Assembly (NCBI GenBank): GCA_019352875.1
Contig: JAAAFW010000006.1
Location: forward strand, 1,738,703-1,802,702
Length of the DNA stretch: 64,000 bases
DNA from: Pedobacter cryoconitis
Lineage (GTDB): Bacteria; Bacteroidota; Bacteroidia; Sphingobacteriales; Sphingobacteriaceae
Direction: 5' to 3'
Shown: positions 16,428 to 26,458 of the stretch, in pieces
How the letters are laid out: each line of letters begins with the position of its first letter
Position numbering within the stretch: the first letter of the stretch is position 1
Translations under genes and position numbers: made by a program
The notes under the pieces: generated by a model
What the model was told of the DNA's origin: nothing
Seen by the model: the letters and a program-made list of their open reading frames with translations, nothing else
The model's database searches: none

Positions 16428-17613
16428 ACTTTGGTGTTTTATATTTGCCTGTTTTTGTCTGTCGGCTTGTTCGCCGCGGATAAGAACAGGTAAATCACCT
16501 AAGAAACCTGCCAAGGAAACTACGCAGGATAAAAAAGAAGAAAAGAAATTTACCGAAGCTGGTATCACACTGATGATGCCTTTAAAACTGAATACAGTTA
16601 AGGCAACAACCGGTACAAAAGCTGACCTGGAACAGTCTGCGATGTCTCTTGATTTTTATCAGGGATTTAAGATGGGAATTGATTCTGCCGCTGCGAAGGG
16701 GATGAATTTTAAATTAACTGTTTTAGATACACGTGATGATGATAAACATCTGGGGTATCTTATCGGATCAGACCAGCTGAAAGGAAGTAACCTCATCGTA
16801 GGACCTGTTTTTCCCGATGGTCTTAAGTATATGTCTGCATATTCTATTCAGAATGATCTGCCAATGGTTTCGCCGCTGGCTGCCTCTCAACCGGCTGAAT
16901 TTAATAATCCTAATCTGATATCACTGGTTAATAACATAGATCTGCATGCCGAAAAGATAGGACAGTTTATTAGTAAAAACTATGAGCCCTCCAGAACTGA
17001 GGTGGTGCTGATCAGTACTAAAAAACCAGCAGATGAGTTACTGGCAGTGCCATTTAGAAGCTATTTCACTGAAGGCCGTGGTAATTTGTTTCATTTTAGT
17101 GAATACAGCTCGGTGTTTAGTATGGAGTCTCAAATGGTTGCAGGTAAGAAATATCTTGTACTGGTAACTTCTGCCGACCGTGCGTTTGTTGTAGCAACGA
17201 TTGATAAACTTGCTAAGATGAAATTAAACGGAAGCCAGCTTGAGCTTTTTGGACATCCGAACTGGAGTAAACAGAACTACAATACTGAGAAGCTGCAATC
17301 TTTAAAAACAAGAATTACGACTTCTTACTATGTAGATTATAAAAACCAGGATGTGATCCGGTTTGTCCGTAATTACAGAAGGCTGAATCAACTTGAACCA
17401 GGTGAGTTTGCTTTTAAAGGATTTGATACCGGATACTATTTTGGGATGCTTTTTGCTGCACACGGATCTTCTTATCTGAAATATTTGACCAAAACAAATT
17501 ATAAAGGGTTACAAAATTCATTTCATTTTATTAAAGATGAAAAACTGGGTTATATCAATACCAGTCTATTCCTGCTGGAATTCAAAAATTACGCTTTAAC
17601 TCCTGTTGAATGA
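16384..17613 (+). CDS. Lipoprotein with amino-acid-binding-protein-like fold
   Basis: This 409-aa protein has a hydrophobic N-terminus ending in the lipobox LSAC (Cys about residue 29), then a Lys-rich linker. A Peripla_BP_6-like body follows ([47 protein letters not shown]). There are no ABC transporter genes next to it. Such orphan lipoproteins may be sensors or cell-wall-synthesis activators rather than transport components. The ATG lies 44 nt inside guaA, and its own stop overlaps the rsmB-type ATG (ATGA). Confidence 0.8.
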   Translation: MILVQNHLRLLSGNKLWCFIFACFCLSACSPRIRTGKSPKKPAKETTQDKKEEKKFTEAGITLMMPLKLNTVKATTGTKADLEQSAMSLDFYQGFKMGIDSAAAKGMNFKLTVLDTRDDDKHLGYLIGSDQLKGSNLIVGPVFPDGLKYMSAYSIQNDLPMVSPLAASQPAEFNNPNLISLVNNIDLHAEKIGQFISKNYEPSRTEVVLISTKKPADELLAVPFRSYFTEGRGNLFHFSEYSSVFSMESQMVAGKKYLVLVTSADRAFVVATIDKLAKMKLNGSQLELFGHPNWSKQNYNTEKLQSLKTRITTSYYVDYKNQDVIRFVRNYRRLNQLEPGEFAFKGFDTGYYFGMLFAAHGSSYLKYLTKTNYKGLQNSFHFIKDEKLGYINTSLFLLEFKNYALTPVE

Positions 17614-18773
17614 AATTAATGTATCAGATCCGTTCTTTTGAACAGGTTTTAGCTTCCTATGAAGGGAAAATACCTTTGCACAGGCATTTAGTTACTTACT
17701 ATAAGCAACATAAACAGATGGGTTCTGCAGATCGCAGATGGACATCAAGATATTTGTACAGTTTTTATCGTTTGGGGAATGCAATACCTCAGCAGGATAC
17801 CATTACCAGGTTGGCAGTCGCAGATTTTCTTTGCAGCCAGACCGGGAGTTTGGTGATTACAGAACACTTGCCGCAGTTGGCAGAGCATCTGCTTTTACCC
17901 GTTCAGGCTAAAATCAAACTGGTGGAGGACGCCTACCCTGATTTTAAACTGGAAGATGTCTTCGCATTTCGCGAAGACCTTTCTGCTGAGATTAATAAGC
18001 AGGCATTCCTGGAATCCTTTTTTGTGCAGCCCGACCTTTTCATCCGTATTCAGGAGAAAGATCATCTGAAGATCACGGTTGAGCTGACTGATGCCGGGAT
18101 TCCGGTAAGAAAAGTAAGTAATGAAACACTGGCGCTGCCTAACGGAACCAAATTAGAGAATATAGTGTCTCAAAACCTGATTTATCAGGTCCAGGATTTG
18201 TCTTCACAGGCCACAGGCGAGCTGTTCTTGCCTCAGCCTTATGATTATTGGTGGGACTGCTGTGCTGCTTCAGGAGGAAAGTCCTTATTGCTATCAGCAT
18301 TGGAACCTAAGGTACAGCTAATGGTTAGTGATCTCAGAGAAACAAGTCTTAGGAACCTGGACGAACGCTTTCTGGCAGCAGGGATTAAAAAGTACCAGAA
18401 GAAAACGCTGGATCTGCTGCAGAATAATGATCAGGTTTTACATGATTATGAATTCGACGGTATTTTACTTGATGCACCTTGTACGGGGTCAGGGACCTGG
18501 GGCCGTACCCCCGAAATGCTGGTGCAATTTGATGAGACTAAAGTGGCATACTTCTCTGCCCTGCAGCAGAGTATTGCAGCAAACGTTGTAAAATACCTTA
18601 AGAAGGGAAAACCATTGATCTATATGACCTGTTCTGTGTTCAGAAAAGAGAATGAGGATGTTGTTGCTGCCCTTTTGAAGGAATTGCCGCTTGAACTAGC
18701 AGAGATGCGTGTAATTACAGGATATCAGCATAAAGCAGACAGTATGTTTGTTGCCCGTCTTCTTAAAAAATAA
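17610..18773 (+). CDS. RsmB/NOP2-type RNA cytosine-C5 methyltransferase
   Basis: This 387-aa SAM-dependent enzyme has the two catalytic cysteines of m5C RNA methylases: Cys291 in DAPCTGSG and Cys341 in MTCSVF. The SAM-binding region is DCCAASGGKSLLLS (about 216-229). An N-terminal NusB-like helical part precedes it. The target is probably rRNA, or possibly tRNA. The start overlaps the lipoprotein stop by 4 nt. Confidence 0.92.
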   Translation: MKLMYQIRSFEQVLASYEGKIPLHRHLVTYYKQHKQMGSADRRWTSRYLYSFYRLGNAIPQQDTITRLAVADFLCSQTGSLVITEHLPQLAEHLLLPVQAKIKLVEDAYPDFKLEDVFAFREDLSAEINKQAFLESFFVQPDLFIRIQEKDHLKITVELTDAGIPVRKVSNETLALPNGTKLENIVSQNLIYQVQDLSSQATGELFLPQPYDYWWDCCAASGGKSLLLSALEPKVQLMVSDLRETSLRNLDERFLAAGIKKYQKKTLDLLQNNDQVLHDYEFDGILLDAPCTGSGTWGRTPEMLVQFDETKVAYFSALQQSIAANVVKYLKKGKPLIYMTCSVFRKENEDVVAALLKELPLELAEMRVITGYQHKADSMFVARLLKK

Positions 18774-18779
18774 AGACAC

Positions 18780-18807
18780 ATACCGGATTGTGTTTACAGT
18801 CCGGTAT
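18780..18807. terminator. Hairpin between convergent rsmB-type and marC genes
   Basis: The arms ATACCGGA and TCCGGTAT (18780-18787, 18800-18807) enclose 12 nt. The right arm overlaps the end of the marC reading frame. It has only short T stretches, so it is a probable rather than certain terminator. Confidence 0.5.
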
Positions 18808-19360
18808 TGTTTCTGAACAGCTTAATGGCAATTGCAAGCAGGATCACTCCAAATGCTTTTCGCATGACGTTCAAACCGGATTTCCCAAATAGTTTCTCCA
18901 GTCTTTCTGTGTTCTTCAACACAAAATAAACAAATAACATATTGATCAGTATCCCGACAACTATATTTTGTGTGTCGTATTCTGTTTTAAGTGAAAGCAA
19001 TGTAGTCATGCTGCCTGCTCCGGCGATAAGCGGAAAAGCGAGCGGCACGATTGATATCGTTTCGGGTGCTTCTTCCTTAAATATTGTCAATCCTAATACC
19101 ATCTCCATTGCAATAAAGAAAATCACTAAAGAGCCTGCAATAGCGAATGACGCCACATCCAGTCCAATCACCTTGAGCATGGATTCACCTACAAAAAGAA
19201 ACATAATCATCAGCGTTGCAGCAACCAGCGTCGCTTTTTCTGATTCAATATGCCCTGCTTTTTTGCGTAGCTGTATCACTACCGGGATGGAACCCAGAAT
19301 GTCAATAATGGCGAACAGGACCATTGAGGTAGACAGGATTTGACTGAACTTGAATTCCAT
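18794..19360 (-). CDS. MarC family (UPF0056) membrane protein
   Basis: This 188-aa protein has six predicted membrane helices and MarC features (MVLFAIIDILGSIPVVIQL at the start, AFPLIAGAGSMTTLLSL in the middle, GLNVMRKAFGVILLAIAIKLF at the end). The family function is unresolved; an old link to multiple antibiotic resistance was not upheld. It is transcribed on its own after the strong terminator of the APC permease gene. Confidence 0.92.
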   Translation of the reverse strand: MEFKFSQILSTSMVLFAIIDILGSIPVVIQLRKKAGHIESEKATLVAATLMIMFLFVGESMLKVIGLDVASFAIAGSLVIFFIAMEMVLGLTIFKEEAPETISIVPLAFPLIAGAGSMTTLLSLKTEYDTQNIVVGILINMLFVYFVLKNTERLEKLFGKSGLNVMRKAFGVILLAIAIKLFRNNTGL

Positions 19361-19394
19361 GAGAACATTTTTTGTGTAAATGTAGAAATTCTTA

Positions 19395-19430
19395 AAATTA
19401 AAAAGCCACTGTAAAGTGGCTTTTTAATTT
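19395..19430 (-). terminator. Terminator of the APC permease gene (perfect 16-bp stem)
   Basis: The arms 19395-19410 and 19415-19430 are perfectly complementary around a GTAA loop, with T-rich flanks on both strands. It lies 24 nt after the stop of the permease gene on the minus strand. Confidence 0.9.
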
Positions 19431-19453
19431 ATTCAAAAAAATCGGTTAACTTA

Positions 19454-20935
19454 TTATTTCTGTGAGTCATGATATTCTTTTCTGATATGACTGTGTTTAC
19501 GTCCGTAGGCATAGTAAATAGCAACACCTAAGGCCATCCAGATTCCTAAACGTTCCCAACTTACAATCGGCAGGGAAGCCATCATCAGTACACACACAAT
19601 AATACCCAGGATAGGTACAAGCGGTACTAATGGTGTACGGAAAGGTCTTACCAGATCCGGATCAGTTTTTCTAAGAATTAGGACACCGATACATACCAGT
19701 GAGAAAGCAAACAGGGTACCGATACTCACCATGTGACCCAAGTCTGAAACCGGTACGAAACCAGCGAAAATACTTACGAAGACCATGAACATCAGATTGG
19801 TTTTCCAAGGTGTCTGGTTTTTCTTGTGTAAGTCTGAGAAGATTTTTGGTAACAATCCATCTTTACTCATGCTATAAAATACACGGCTTTGTCCAAGTAA
19901 CATAACCAGGATTACCGAAGTATAACCAGCAAGAATCGCAACCATCAGGAAACGATTAAGGAAGGTATATCCGGTTTGTGCAAATGCAGTTGCAACTGGT
20001 TTAGCGTCACCTGCAAATTTGGTGTAATTCTCTAATCCTGTCATTACATAAGAGAACAGAACATACAGTAATGTACAAACGATCAAAGATCCGATGATAC
20101 CAATTGGCATACCTTTTTGCGGGTTTTTAGCTTCTTGTGCGGCAGTACTTACGGCGTCAAAACCGATAAATGCAAAGAATACTACACCAGCTCCACGTAA
20201 AACGCCGCTGATACCGAAATGGCCGAAGTCTTCACTTGCGAAGAATTCAAAGAATCCTTTAGTACCTGCTTTAACAGCTTCTTCACCAGCATTTGCCGGG
20301 ATAAAAGGTGTGTGATTTGCCGGATCAATAAAGCTCCATCCTAAAGCAATGAAAATCAACACTACAGCCACTTTTACGATAACAAGAACGTTGTTGACTG
20401 TAGAGGAGTCTTTAGTACCGCGAATTAAAAGCATTGACAGTAAGCATACGATGACAATAGCAGGAAGGTTAATCAATCCTCCCTCCCAGGGACCGTGCAG
20501 GAGCTGTTGTGGAAAATGAATGCCGAACTCTGAAAGGAACTGAGAAAAGTACTGTGACCAGCTGGCAGCTACAGTTGCAGCACCTAATGCATACTCAAGG
20601 ACAAGATCCCAGCCAATGATCCAGGCCATAAATTCTCCCATTGTAGCATAAGAGTAAGTGTAGGCACTTCCTGCTACAGGAATCATGGAGGCAAATTCCG
20701 CGTAACATAGTCCTGCAAAACCACATCCTATAGCTGCAATGATAAAGGAGAGGATTACTGCCGGCCCAGCGTTATCTGCTGCTGCAATACCTGTCAGGGA
20801 AAATAATCCTGCTCCGATAATTGCACCAACGCCTAACGCGACGAGGTTGAAACTGGTTAATGAGCGTTGTAAAGTACCCTCACCACTTTCATTAGCCTCA
20901 GCCAATAATTGTGGAATAGATTTTTTAAATAACAT
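19454..20935 (-). CDS. APC family amino acid permease (cationic amino acid transporter type)
   Basis: This 493-aa protein has about 12-14 membrane segments and the APC helix-1 signature LVALGVGAIIGAGLFSLTG, followed by GPAVILSFIIAAIGCGFAGLCYAEFA. The FFAFIGFDAVSTAAQEAKNPQKGMPIGI segment is typical of the cationic amino acid/YfnA subgroup. It probably takes up amino acids by proton symport. No neighbour points to a substrate. Confidence 0.92.
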   Translation of the reverse strand: MLFKKSIPQLLAEANESGEGTLQRSLTSFNLVALGVGAIIGAGLFSLTGIAAADNAGPAVILSFIIAAIGCGFAGLCYAEFASMIPVAGSAYTYSYATMGEFMAWIIGWDLVLEYALGAATVAASWSQYFSQFLSEFGIHFPQQLLHGPWEGGLINLPAIVIVCLLSMLLIRGTKDSSTVNNVLVIVKVAVVLIFIALGWSFIDPANHTPFIPANAGEEAVKAGTKGFFEFFASEDFGHFGISGVLRGAGVVFFAFIGFDAVSTAAQEAKNPQKGMPIGIIGSLIVCTLLYVLFSYVMTGLENYTKFAGDAKPVATAFAQTGYTFLNRFLMVAILAGYTSVILVMLLGQSRVFYSMSKDGLLPKIFSDLHKKNQTPWKTNLMFMVFVSIFAGFVPVSDLGHMVSIGTLFAFSLVCIGVLILRKTDPDLVRPFRTPLVPLVPILGIIVCVLMMASLPIVSWERLGIWMALGVAIYYAYGRKHSHIRKEYHDSQK

Positions 20936-21017
20936 AAGTTAATTTGATGGTTTAAATTTTTTGATTTACTTGGTGGGTTAATACAGTTTCAAACCTAATT
21001 AAAAAAAATTGAAGAAT

Positions 21018-21042
21018 AAAAGGGATTTTTTTTGGAAATCCC
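21018..21042 (-). terminator. Terminator of the pyrophosphatase gene
   Basis: On the minus strand GGGATTT pairs with AAATCCC across a 7-nt loop and is followed by TTTT. It lies 28 nt after the hppA stop. Confidence 0.72.
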
Positions 21043-21069
21043 ATTTATTCCCCAAACTGATTCCATTTT

Positions 21070-23322
21070 TTACGGAATTAACAATGTATCGGTAACATTT
21101 TTGATAGTGTCTCTTTTGATTACTCCGTTTAAATCTGTTGATTGTTGAATTTGAATCTCTTTTCTGATCTCTGTTTTTGCATTTTTCACAAAAGGTACTG
21201 CAATATGTGGTGCAATGACCAGAGAAACAATAGACATTAGTTTAATCAGGATATTCATGGACGGTCCGGAGGTATCTTTGAACGGATCTCCAACAGTATC
21301 ACCCGTTACTGACGCTTTATGAGAATCAGAGCCTTTAAATTCCATTTCACCATTAATTAACACCCCTTTTTCGAATGATTTTTTTGCATTATCCCATGCG
21401 CCGCCGGCATTGGACTGAAAAATTCCCATAAGTACGCCAGATACGGTGACACCTGCCAGTAGCCCGCCGAGTACCTCAGGGCCGAAAATAAAACCGACGA
21501 TTACTGGACTGAGCAAAGCAATTGCACCTGGTAAAACCATTTCGCGTATAGAAGCCTCGGTCGAAATAGCCACACACTTCTCATATTCCGGTTTGGCTTT
21601 ATATTCCATAATACCTGGTATTTCTTTAAACTGTCGTCTAACCTCCCTGACCATAGCCATGGCAGCCCTTCCTACAGCCGATATACATAATGAAGAGAAA
21701 ATAAAGGGGATCATTCCACCGACGAAAAGACCAGCCAGTACATCTGCTTTATAAATATCTATAGCTGTAATTCCTGAAATTCCCGCAAAAGCAGCGAAAA
21801 GGGCCAGCGAAGTAAGTGCCGCAGATGCGATAGCGAAGCCTTTACCGGTTGCAGCTGTCGTATTTCCGACTGCATCGAGTATGTCCGTCCGTTCACGTAC
21901 TTCTGCAGGTAAACCGCTCATCTCTGCAATTCCACCGGCATTATCTGCTATAGGGCCGAACGCATCTATGGCCAGCTGCATAGCTGTAGTGGCCATCATT
22001 CCTGCCGCCGCGATTGCGACACCATAAAAGCCAGCGAAATGATACGAACCATAAATTCCACCTGCAAGTACGAGGATAGGTAGTACTGTTGATTCCATAC
22101 CAACAGATAGTCCGCCAATTATATTGGTAGCATGTCCGGTTGAGCTTTGCTGTATAATTGAGTTAACAGGCCTTTTACCCATCGCGGTATAATATTCTGT
22201 AATCAGGCTCATCAGTGTACCGACCAGCAGGCCTATAAGAATTGCATAATAGACCGCGGTGGGTGTAAATTCAAATCCACGTATAACCATGGTTGGGGGT
22301 AGCAACCAGCGTACAGCAAAATAGGAAGCGACGGCAGTTAGCAGGATAGACATCCAGTTTCCCATATTTAGTGCATGTTGTACACTGTCTTTATCGGTTT
22401 TGATTCTGACAAAAACGGAAGATACCATAGAGAAGATTAAACCGAGACCGGCAATAAGCATTGGCAGAAGTACAGGTGCCATCCCGCCAAATGCATCTGC
22501 AGATTCTATTTCCTGTCCGAGCACCATTGTGGCCAGGATCGTCGCAACGTATGACCCGAAAAGATCTGCGCCCATGCCAGCTACATCACCTACATTGTCA
22601 CCTACATTATCGGCAATAGTCGCCGGGTTTCTAACATCATCTTCCGGAATGCCGGCTTCTACCTTTCCTACAAGATCGGCGCCTACATCTGCTGCCTTGG
22701 TATATATACCTCCGCCGACTCTTGCGAAAAGAGCAATGCTCTCTGCTCCTAATGAAAATCCGGCAAGGACTTCAATTGTTTTTTTAAGTTCGGCCGAAGC
22801 ATCAGGACCTGTAGGATTAACGAAACTGTGGTATAATATAATAAAGACACTGCCTAATCCAAAAATTGCTAATCCGGCGACGCCAAATCCCATCACTGTA
22901 CCTCCTGTAAAGGAAACCTGCAATGCTTTACGCAGACTCGTCCTTGCCGCTTGCGTAGTTCTGACATTGGCGCGGGTTGCGATCCGCATACCGATAAATC
23001 CGGCAAATGCAGAAAATACGGCGCCCACTACGAATGCAATTGCGATTACGGGACTGGAATGAATTGGGTTATCCGGGCTGCCCTTTAATGTGCCTGACCA
23101 GGCAAGCAGAATACCAGCGATGACAACAAAATAACTGAGAACTTTCCACTCGGCGCGAAGAAATGCCATTGCACCATCGGCAATATACCCCGCAAGCTCT
23201 GACATCTGGCTATCCCCGGCATCCTGCCGGTTAACCCAGGCACGCTGAAACGCCATCACAATGATTCCCATCAGCCCGAATACAGGGATGAGATAGATTA
23301 GGTTTTGCTGTAAAAAAATCAT
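21070..23322 (-). CDS. hppA: Membrane-bound K+-dependent ion-pumping pyrophosphatase
   Basis: This 750-aa integral membrane protein couples pyrophosphate hydrolysis to ion pumping across the inner membrane. The substrate site runs from [11 protein letters not shown] through [20 protein letters not shown], with a second Asp-rich cluster in [23 protein letters not shown] carries Ala rather than Lys at the discriminating position, which assigns it to the K+-dependent class. Whether it pumps Na+, H+ or both cannot be decided by eye. A well-spaced promoter lies about 52-82 nt upstream, and a terminator follows. Confidence 0.96.
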   Translation of the reverse strand: MIFLQQNLIYLIPVFGLMGIIVMAFQRAWVNRQDAGDSQMSELAGYIADGAMAFLRAEWKVLSYFVVIAGILLAWSGTLKGSPDNPIHSSPVIAIAFVVGAVFSAFAGFIGMRIATRANVRTTQAARTSLRKALQVSFTGGTVMGFGVAGLAIFGLGSVFIILYHSFVNPTGPDASAELKKTIEVLAGFSLGAESIALFARVGGGIYTKAADVGADLVGKVEAGIPEDDVRNPATIADNVGDNVGDVAGMGADLFGSYVATILATMVLGQEIESADAFGGMAPVLLPMLIAGLGLIFSMVSSVFVRIKTDKDSVQHALNMGNWMSILLTAVASYFAVRWLLPPTMVIRGFEFTPTAVYYAILIGLLVGTLMSLITEYYTAMGKRPVNSIIQQSSTGHATNIIGGLSVGMESTVLPILVLAGGIYGSYHFAGFYGVAIAAAGMMATTAMQLAIDAFGPIADNAGGIAEMSGLPAEVRERTDILDAVGNTTAATGKGFAIASAALTSLALFAAFAGISGITAIDIYKADVLAGLFVGGMIPFIFSSLCISAVGRAAMAMVREVRRQFKEIPGIMEYKAKPEYEKCVAISTEASIREMVLPGAIALLSPVIVGFIFGPEVLGGLLAGVTVSGVLMGIFQSNAGGAWDNAKKSFEKGVLINGEMEFKGSDSHKASVTGDTVGDPFKDTSGPSMNILIKLMSIVSLVIAPHIAVPFVKNAKTEIRKEIQIQQSTDLNGVIKRDTIKNVTDTLLIP

Positions 23323-23373
23323 ATATGGTTTGATATTTGGTTGCTGAGCATCAGGAGATTAAGGGCCCCTATA

Positions 23374-23404
23374 CAAATTTAAGAGAGTTTGTGACTTTGC
23401 CAAA
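23374..23404 (-). promoter_or_regulatory. Promoter of hppA (TTTG, 19 bp, TAAATTTG)
   Basis: On the minus strand a -33 TTTG (23404-23401) is followed after 19 bp by TAAATTTG (23381-23374). This is a full match to the Bacteroidota housekeeping promoter and implies a leader of about 45 nt before the hppA ATG. Confidence 0.8.
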
Positions 23405-23476
23405 TTTAATGTCCTGGTTTCTGCTGAATCTAAAACCTATATTAGTATAAATAACCTACAACCAAAACCAAACTAT

Positions 23477-24895
23477 ATGAATAAAGAACAGGAAGAAGGC
23501 TCTTTCAGGAGAGAACTTGGCTTATTAGACGGCACGATGCTGGTTGTAGGCTCCATGATCGGATCAGGAATTTTCATTGTATCGGCAGACATTGCCAGGC
23601 AGGTTGGGTCTGCCGGCTGGTTAATTCTGATATGGGTTCTTACCGGTGTAATCACGGTAATCGCGGCAGTCAGTTATGGAGAGTTGAGTGCAATGTATCC
23701 TAAAGCCGGCGGACAGTATGTTTATCTGAAAGAAGCGTATAATAAACTGATTGCATTTTTATACGGCTGGAGTTTTTTCGCTGTTATCCAGACCGGTACA
23801 ATTGCTGCGGTGGGCGTAGCCTTTTCTAAGTTCGCAGCCTATCTCTATGAGCCGTTCAGTGATGAGAACATATTGATGAATTTGGGTGGTTTTCAGCTAA
23901 ATGCGGCTCAGTTGGTTTCCATTGTGACTATTATTATACTTACTTATATAAATAGTAGGGGGGTGAAGGACGGAAAGATTCTACAGACTTTTCTCACAAT
24001 AATCAAAATACTCTCTTTGCTCGGGCTGGTAGCCGGTGGTTTTTTCTTTGGCGCCAATACTGCAGTCTGGGACGCAAACTGGTCTGACGCCTGGAATACC
24101 AGGGCCTTTGATGCGGCAAGTGGTAGCTGGATGTCTATAGGCGGTACAGCACTGCTCTCGGGAATCGCTGCAGCTATGGTTGGATCTTTATTTTCCAGCG
24201 ATGCCTGGGTGGGCGTTACATTTATTGCGGGGGAGATCAGAAAACCAGAACGGAATGTGGGTTTAAGCTTATTTCTGGGTACGTTTATCGTGAGTGTAAT
24301 TTATATTTTGGCCAATCTGATGTACGTGGCGGTAATGCCGTTGCAGGAGATTGCGACTGCAAAGTCCGATAGAGTCGCTGTTGACGCTGCGCAATATATT
24401 TTTGGGGATACCGGTACAATTATTATTGCCGTGATGATTATGATTTCCACTTTTGCCTGTAATAACGGGTTGATTATGGCGGGAGCAAGAGTGTATTATA
24501 CGATGGCGGGGGACGGGCTTTTCTTCAAAAAAGCATCCAGGCTGAATGCGTCGGGTGTTCCTGGCTGGGCCTTGTGGTTTCAATGTATCTGGGCTTCCGT
24601 TTTATGTCTGACAGGTAAATACGGAGACCTGTTGGATTACGTGATGATTATAGTGATTATATTCTATATACTGACGATAGCCGGTATTTTCATTCTTCGT
24701 AAAAAACAACCCGATACTGTCAGGCCTTATAAAGCTTTCGGTTATCCGGTATTACCCGTAATTTATATTCTCTTTGCCGGTGCTATATGTATTGCTTTAT
24801 TGCTAACCAGGTTGAACACATGTGGTTGGGGAGTATTGATTATGCTGGCCGGTATTCCTGTTTATTACTTGTCGAAACCTGCTGCGGAAAACTAA
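23477..24895 (+). CDS. APC superfamily amino acid permease
   Basis: This 472-aa permease begins with LGLLDGTMLVVGSMIGSGIFIVSADIA, the helix-1 signature of the APC family. It has about 12 membrane segments and the conserved MYPKAGGQYVYLKEAY loop of the LAT/serine-threonine exchanger-like subgroup. It is divergent from hppA and distinct from the other APC permease in this window. The substrate is unknown. Confidence 0.92.
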   Translation: MNKEQEEGSFRRELGLLDGTMLVVGSMIGSGIFIVSADIARQVGSAGWLILIWVLTGVITVIAAVSYGELSAMYPKAGGQYVYLKEAYNKLIAFLYGWSFFAVIQTGTIAAVGVAFSKFAAYLYEPFSDENILMNLGGFQLNAAQLVSIVTIIILTYINSRGVKDGKILQTFLTIIKILSLLGLVAGGFFFGANTAVWDANWSDAWNTRAFDAASGSWMSIGGTALLSGIAAAMVGSLFSSDAWVGVTFIAGEIRKPERNVGLSLFLGTFIVSVIYILANLMYVAVMPLQEIATAKSDRVAVDAAQYIFGDTGTIIIAVMIMISTFACNNGLIMAGARVYYTMAGDGLFFKKASRLNASGVPGWALWFQCIWASVLCLTGKYGDLLDYVMIIVIIFYILTIAGIFILRKKQPDTVRPYKAFGYPVLPVIYILFAGAICIALLLTRLNTCGWGVLIMLAGIPVYYLSKPAAEN

Positions 24896-24914
24896 AAAGA
24901 ATTCTTTATCTGAG

Positions 24915-24945
24915 GTCTGTATCCTTCAAAGGGTACAGGCTTTTT
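24915..24945 (+). terminator. Terminator of the second APC permease gene
   Basis: The stem GTCTGTATCC/GGGTACAGGC (10 bp, with G-T pairs) closes a 6-nt loop and is followed by TTTTT. Confidence 0.8.
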
Positions 24946-24988
24946 CATTTCTGCGTTTTTGCTGACAAAAAGAATAAATTAAAAGCTG

Positions 24989-24996
24989 TATTTTTG
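24989..24996 (+). promoter_or_regulatory. -7 promoter box of the radical SAM gene (TATTTTTG)
   Basis: TATTTTTG fits TAnnTTTG and lies 15 nt before the TTG start at 25012. Confidence 0.5.
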
Positions 24997-25011
24997 TGAA
25001 AAAAAAAGCAA

Positions 25012-25977
25012 TTGGGAACTCCACTAGATTCAGGAATAAAAGGTTATAATAATTACGGTACCCACCTTAAAGAAAAGTATAAGGGGCAGCGGGTATTTAA
25101 GGTTATCGTTGATGGCGGTTTTACCTGTCCGAACAGGGACGGTAGTAAAGGCTATGGCGGCTGTACTTATTGTAATGTTGATTCTTTTACGCCTGAGTTG
25201 TCCAGAAAGCTGCCAACTATCCGTGAGCAGCTGGTGCAGGGAATGGAGAGGGGCAAGGGTTTTTACAAGGCCGATAAATTTATTGTTTATTTTCAGCCGA
25301 ATACCAATACCTACGCTCCGGTTCATTACCTGAAAATGATGTATGACGAAGCGTTGTCTATTAATCCCGAAGATGTTGTTGGTTTTTCAGTGGGTACGCG
25401 TCCCGATTGTATAGATGCAGAGAAAGTTGCACTGCTGGAAAGCTATTCAGATCGTTTTGATGTAGATCTGGAGATGGGGATGGAATCTATTTATGATGAA
25501 ACCCTGGAGAAGATTAATCGTGGATGCAGTCATGGGGAATTTGTAGAAGCTGTTAAATTGTTGGAAAATTCAAAGCTAGATCTTTGCGTACATACCATCT
25601 TTGGATTTCCCTGGGAAACAGAAGATATGATGCTGGGTTATATTCATGAAATTAATCGTTTCCCGCAAATAAAATTCGTGAAATTTCACCACTTGCATAT
25701 TGTCGAAGGCTCGATTATGGGAGCTAAGTATAAAAAAGAACCATTTCATTTATTTAGCCTGGAGGAATATACAGACCTGCTTTGTAAATTAATTCCATTA
25801 CTCAGACCGGATATTGTAATTCAGCGTTTATTCGGTATTTCAGATTGGGATTTGCTTATCGCTCCAAACTGGGGACTTAATAAATCGGCTATTCAGACTT
25901 ATATAGATAAAGAAATAGAAAAAAGAGGCGTAGTACAAGGTTCTGCTTATGTAGTTGCAGACGCGCAGACTGTTTAA
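25012..25977 (+). CDS. TIGR01212-type (YhcC-like) radical SAM protein, TTG start
   Basis: This 321-aa protein has the atypical cluster motif Cys39-x11-Cys51-x2-Cys54 (GFTCPNRDG...GGCTYC), followed by SVGTRPDCID and FHHLHIVEGS, all marks of the YhcC family of radical SAM enzymes. Its substrate is not established. There is no in-frame ATG before the conserved N-terminal YNNYGTHLKEKY block; an in-frame TGA at 24997 limits the choice and leaves TTG at 25012 as the start. It ends 4 nt from the convergent SRPBCC gene. Confidence 0.92.
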   Translation: MGTPLDSGIKGYNNYGTHLKEKYKGQRVFKVIVDGGFTCPNRDGSKGYGGCTYCNVDSFTPELSRKLPTIREQLVQGMERGKGFYKADKFIVYFQPNTNTYAPVHYLKMMYDEALSINPEDVVGFSVGTRPDCIDAEKVALLESYSDRFDVDLEMGMESIYDETLEKINRGCSHGEFVEAVKLLENSKLDLCVHTIFGFPWETEDMMLGYIHEINRFPQIKFVKFHHLHIVEGSIMGAKYKKEPFHLFSLEEYTDLLCKLIPLLRPDIVIQRLFGISDWDLLIAPNWGLNKSAIQTYIDKEIEKRGVVQGSAYVVADAQTV

Positions 25978-25981
25978 ATTT

Positions 25982-26458
25982 CTATAATACTTCATATTTA
26001 CCGAAAAGGGCATCTACCTTTTCTTTCCTGTATTTAAAAATTTGCTGCAGCTTGTTCGCCACGAACAGGCTGTTTGCTATTGTACCCAAAAAACCCAGGG
26101 GCATTCCGTAGGTAAGTACATCTGTCATTTCCACACCACCTGGTATACTTTTGAAATGATGCTGGTGGTGCCAGAATTGATATGGTCCAAATCTTTGCTC
26201 ATCTATAAAATAACGTTGATCTTCCACCTGTGTAATCTCAGTCATCCAGTTTAATTTGATGCCCGCTACCGGAGAAACTTTATAAGTGATAATCATCCCT
26301 GCATACATTTTATCGATGGGGTTAATATTCGATGTGACTTTAAAAGCCATTTCTTCGGGAGTGATTTTAGCAAGGTTTAGCGGAGATGAGAAAAAATCCC
26401 AGGCCTTTTCAAGACTAACTGGCATTTTTTGTACGAATTGAAGTTGATAAGCTTTCAT
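25982..26458 (-). CDS. SRPBCC (START-like) family protein
   Basis: This 158-aa protein has the helix-grip pattern of SRPBCC cell-division-inhibitor-like or ligand-binding proteins: KMPVSLEKAWDFFSSPLNLAKITPEEMAF at the N-terminus and GVEMTDVLTYGMPLGFLGTIANSLFV near the end. Such folds hold hydrophobic ligands. No ligand can be named. It has no signal peptide. Confidence 0.85.
   Translation of the reverse strand: MKAYQLQFVQKMPVSLEKAWDFFSSPLNLAKITPEEMAFKVTSNINPIDKMYAGMIITYKVSPVAGIKLNWMTEITQVEDQRYFIDEQRFGPYQFWHHQHHFKSIPGGVEMTDVLTYGMPLGFLGTIANSLFVANKLQQIFKYRKEKVDALFGKYEVL

Noticed and set aside
22400..23062. A 220-aa plus-strand open frame within hppA
   Set aside because: It is the antisense of a strongly conserved pyrophosphatase gene with GC-skewed codons; its translation has no domain signature.
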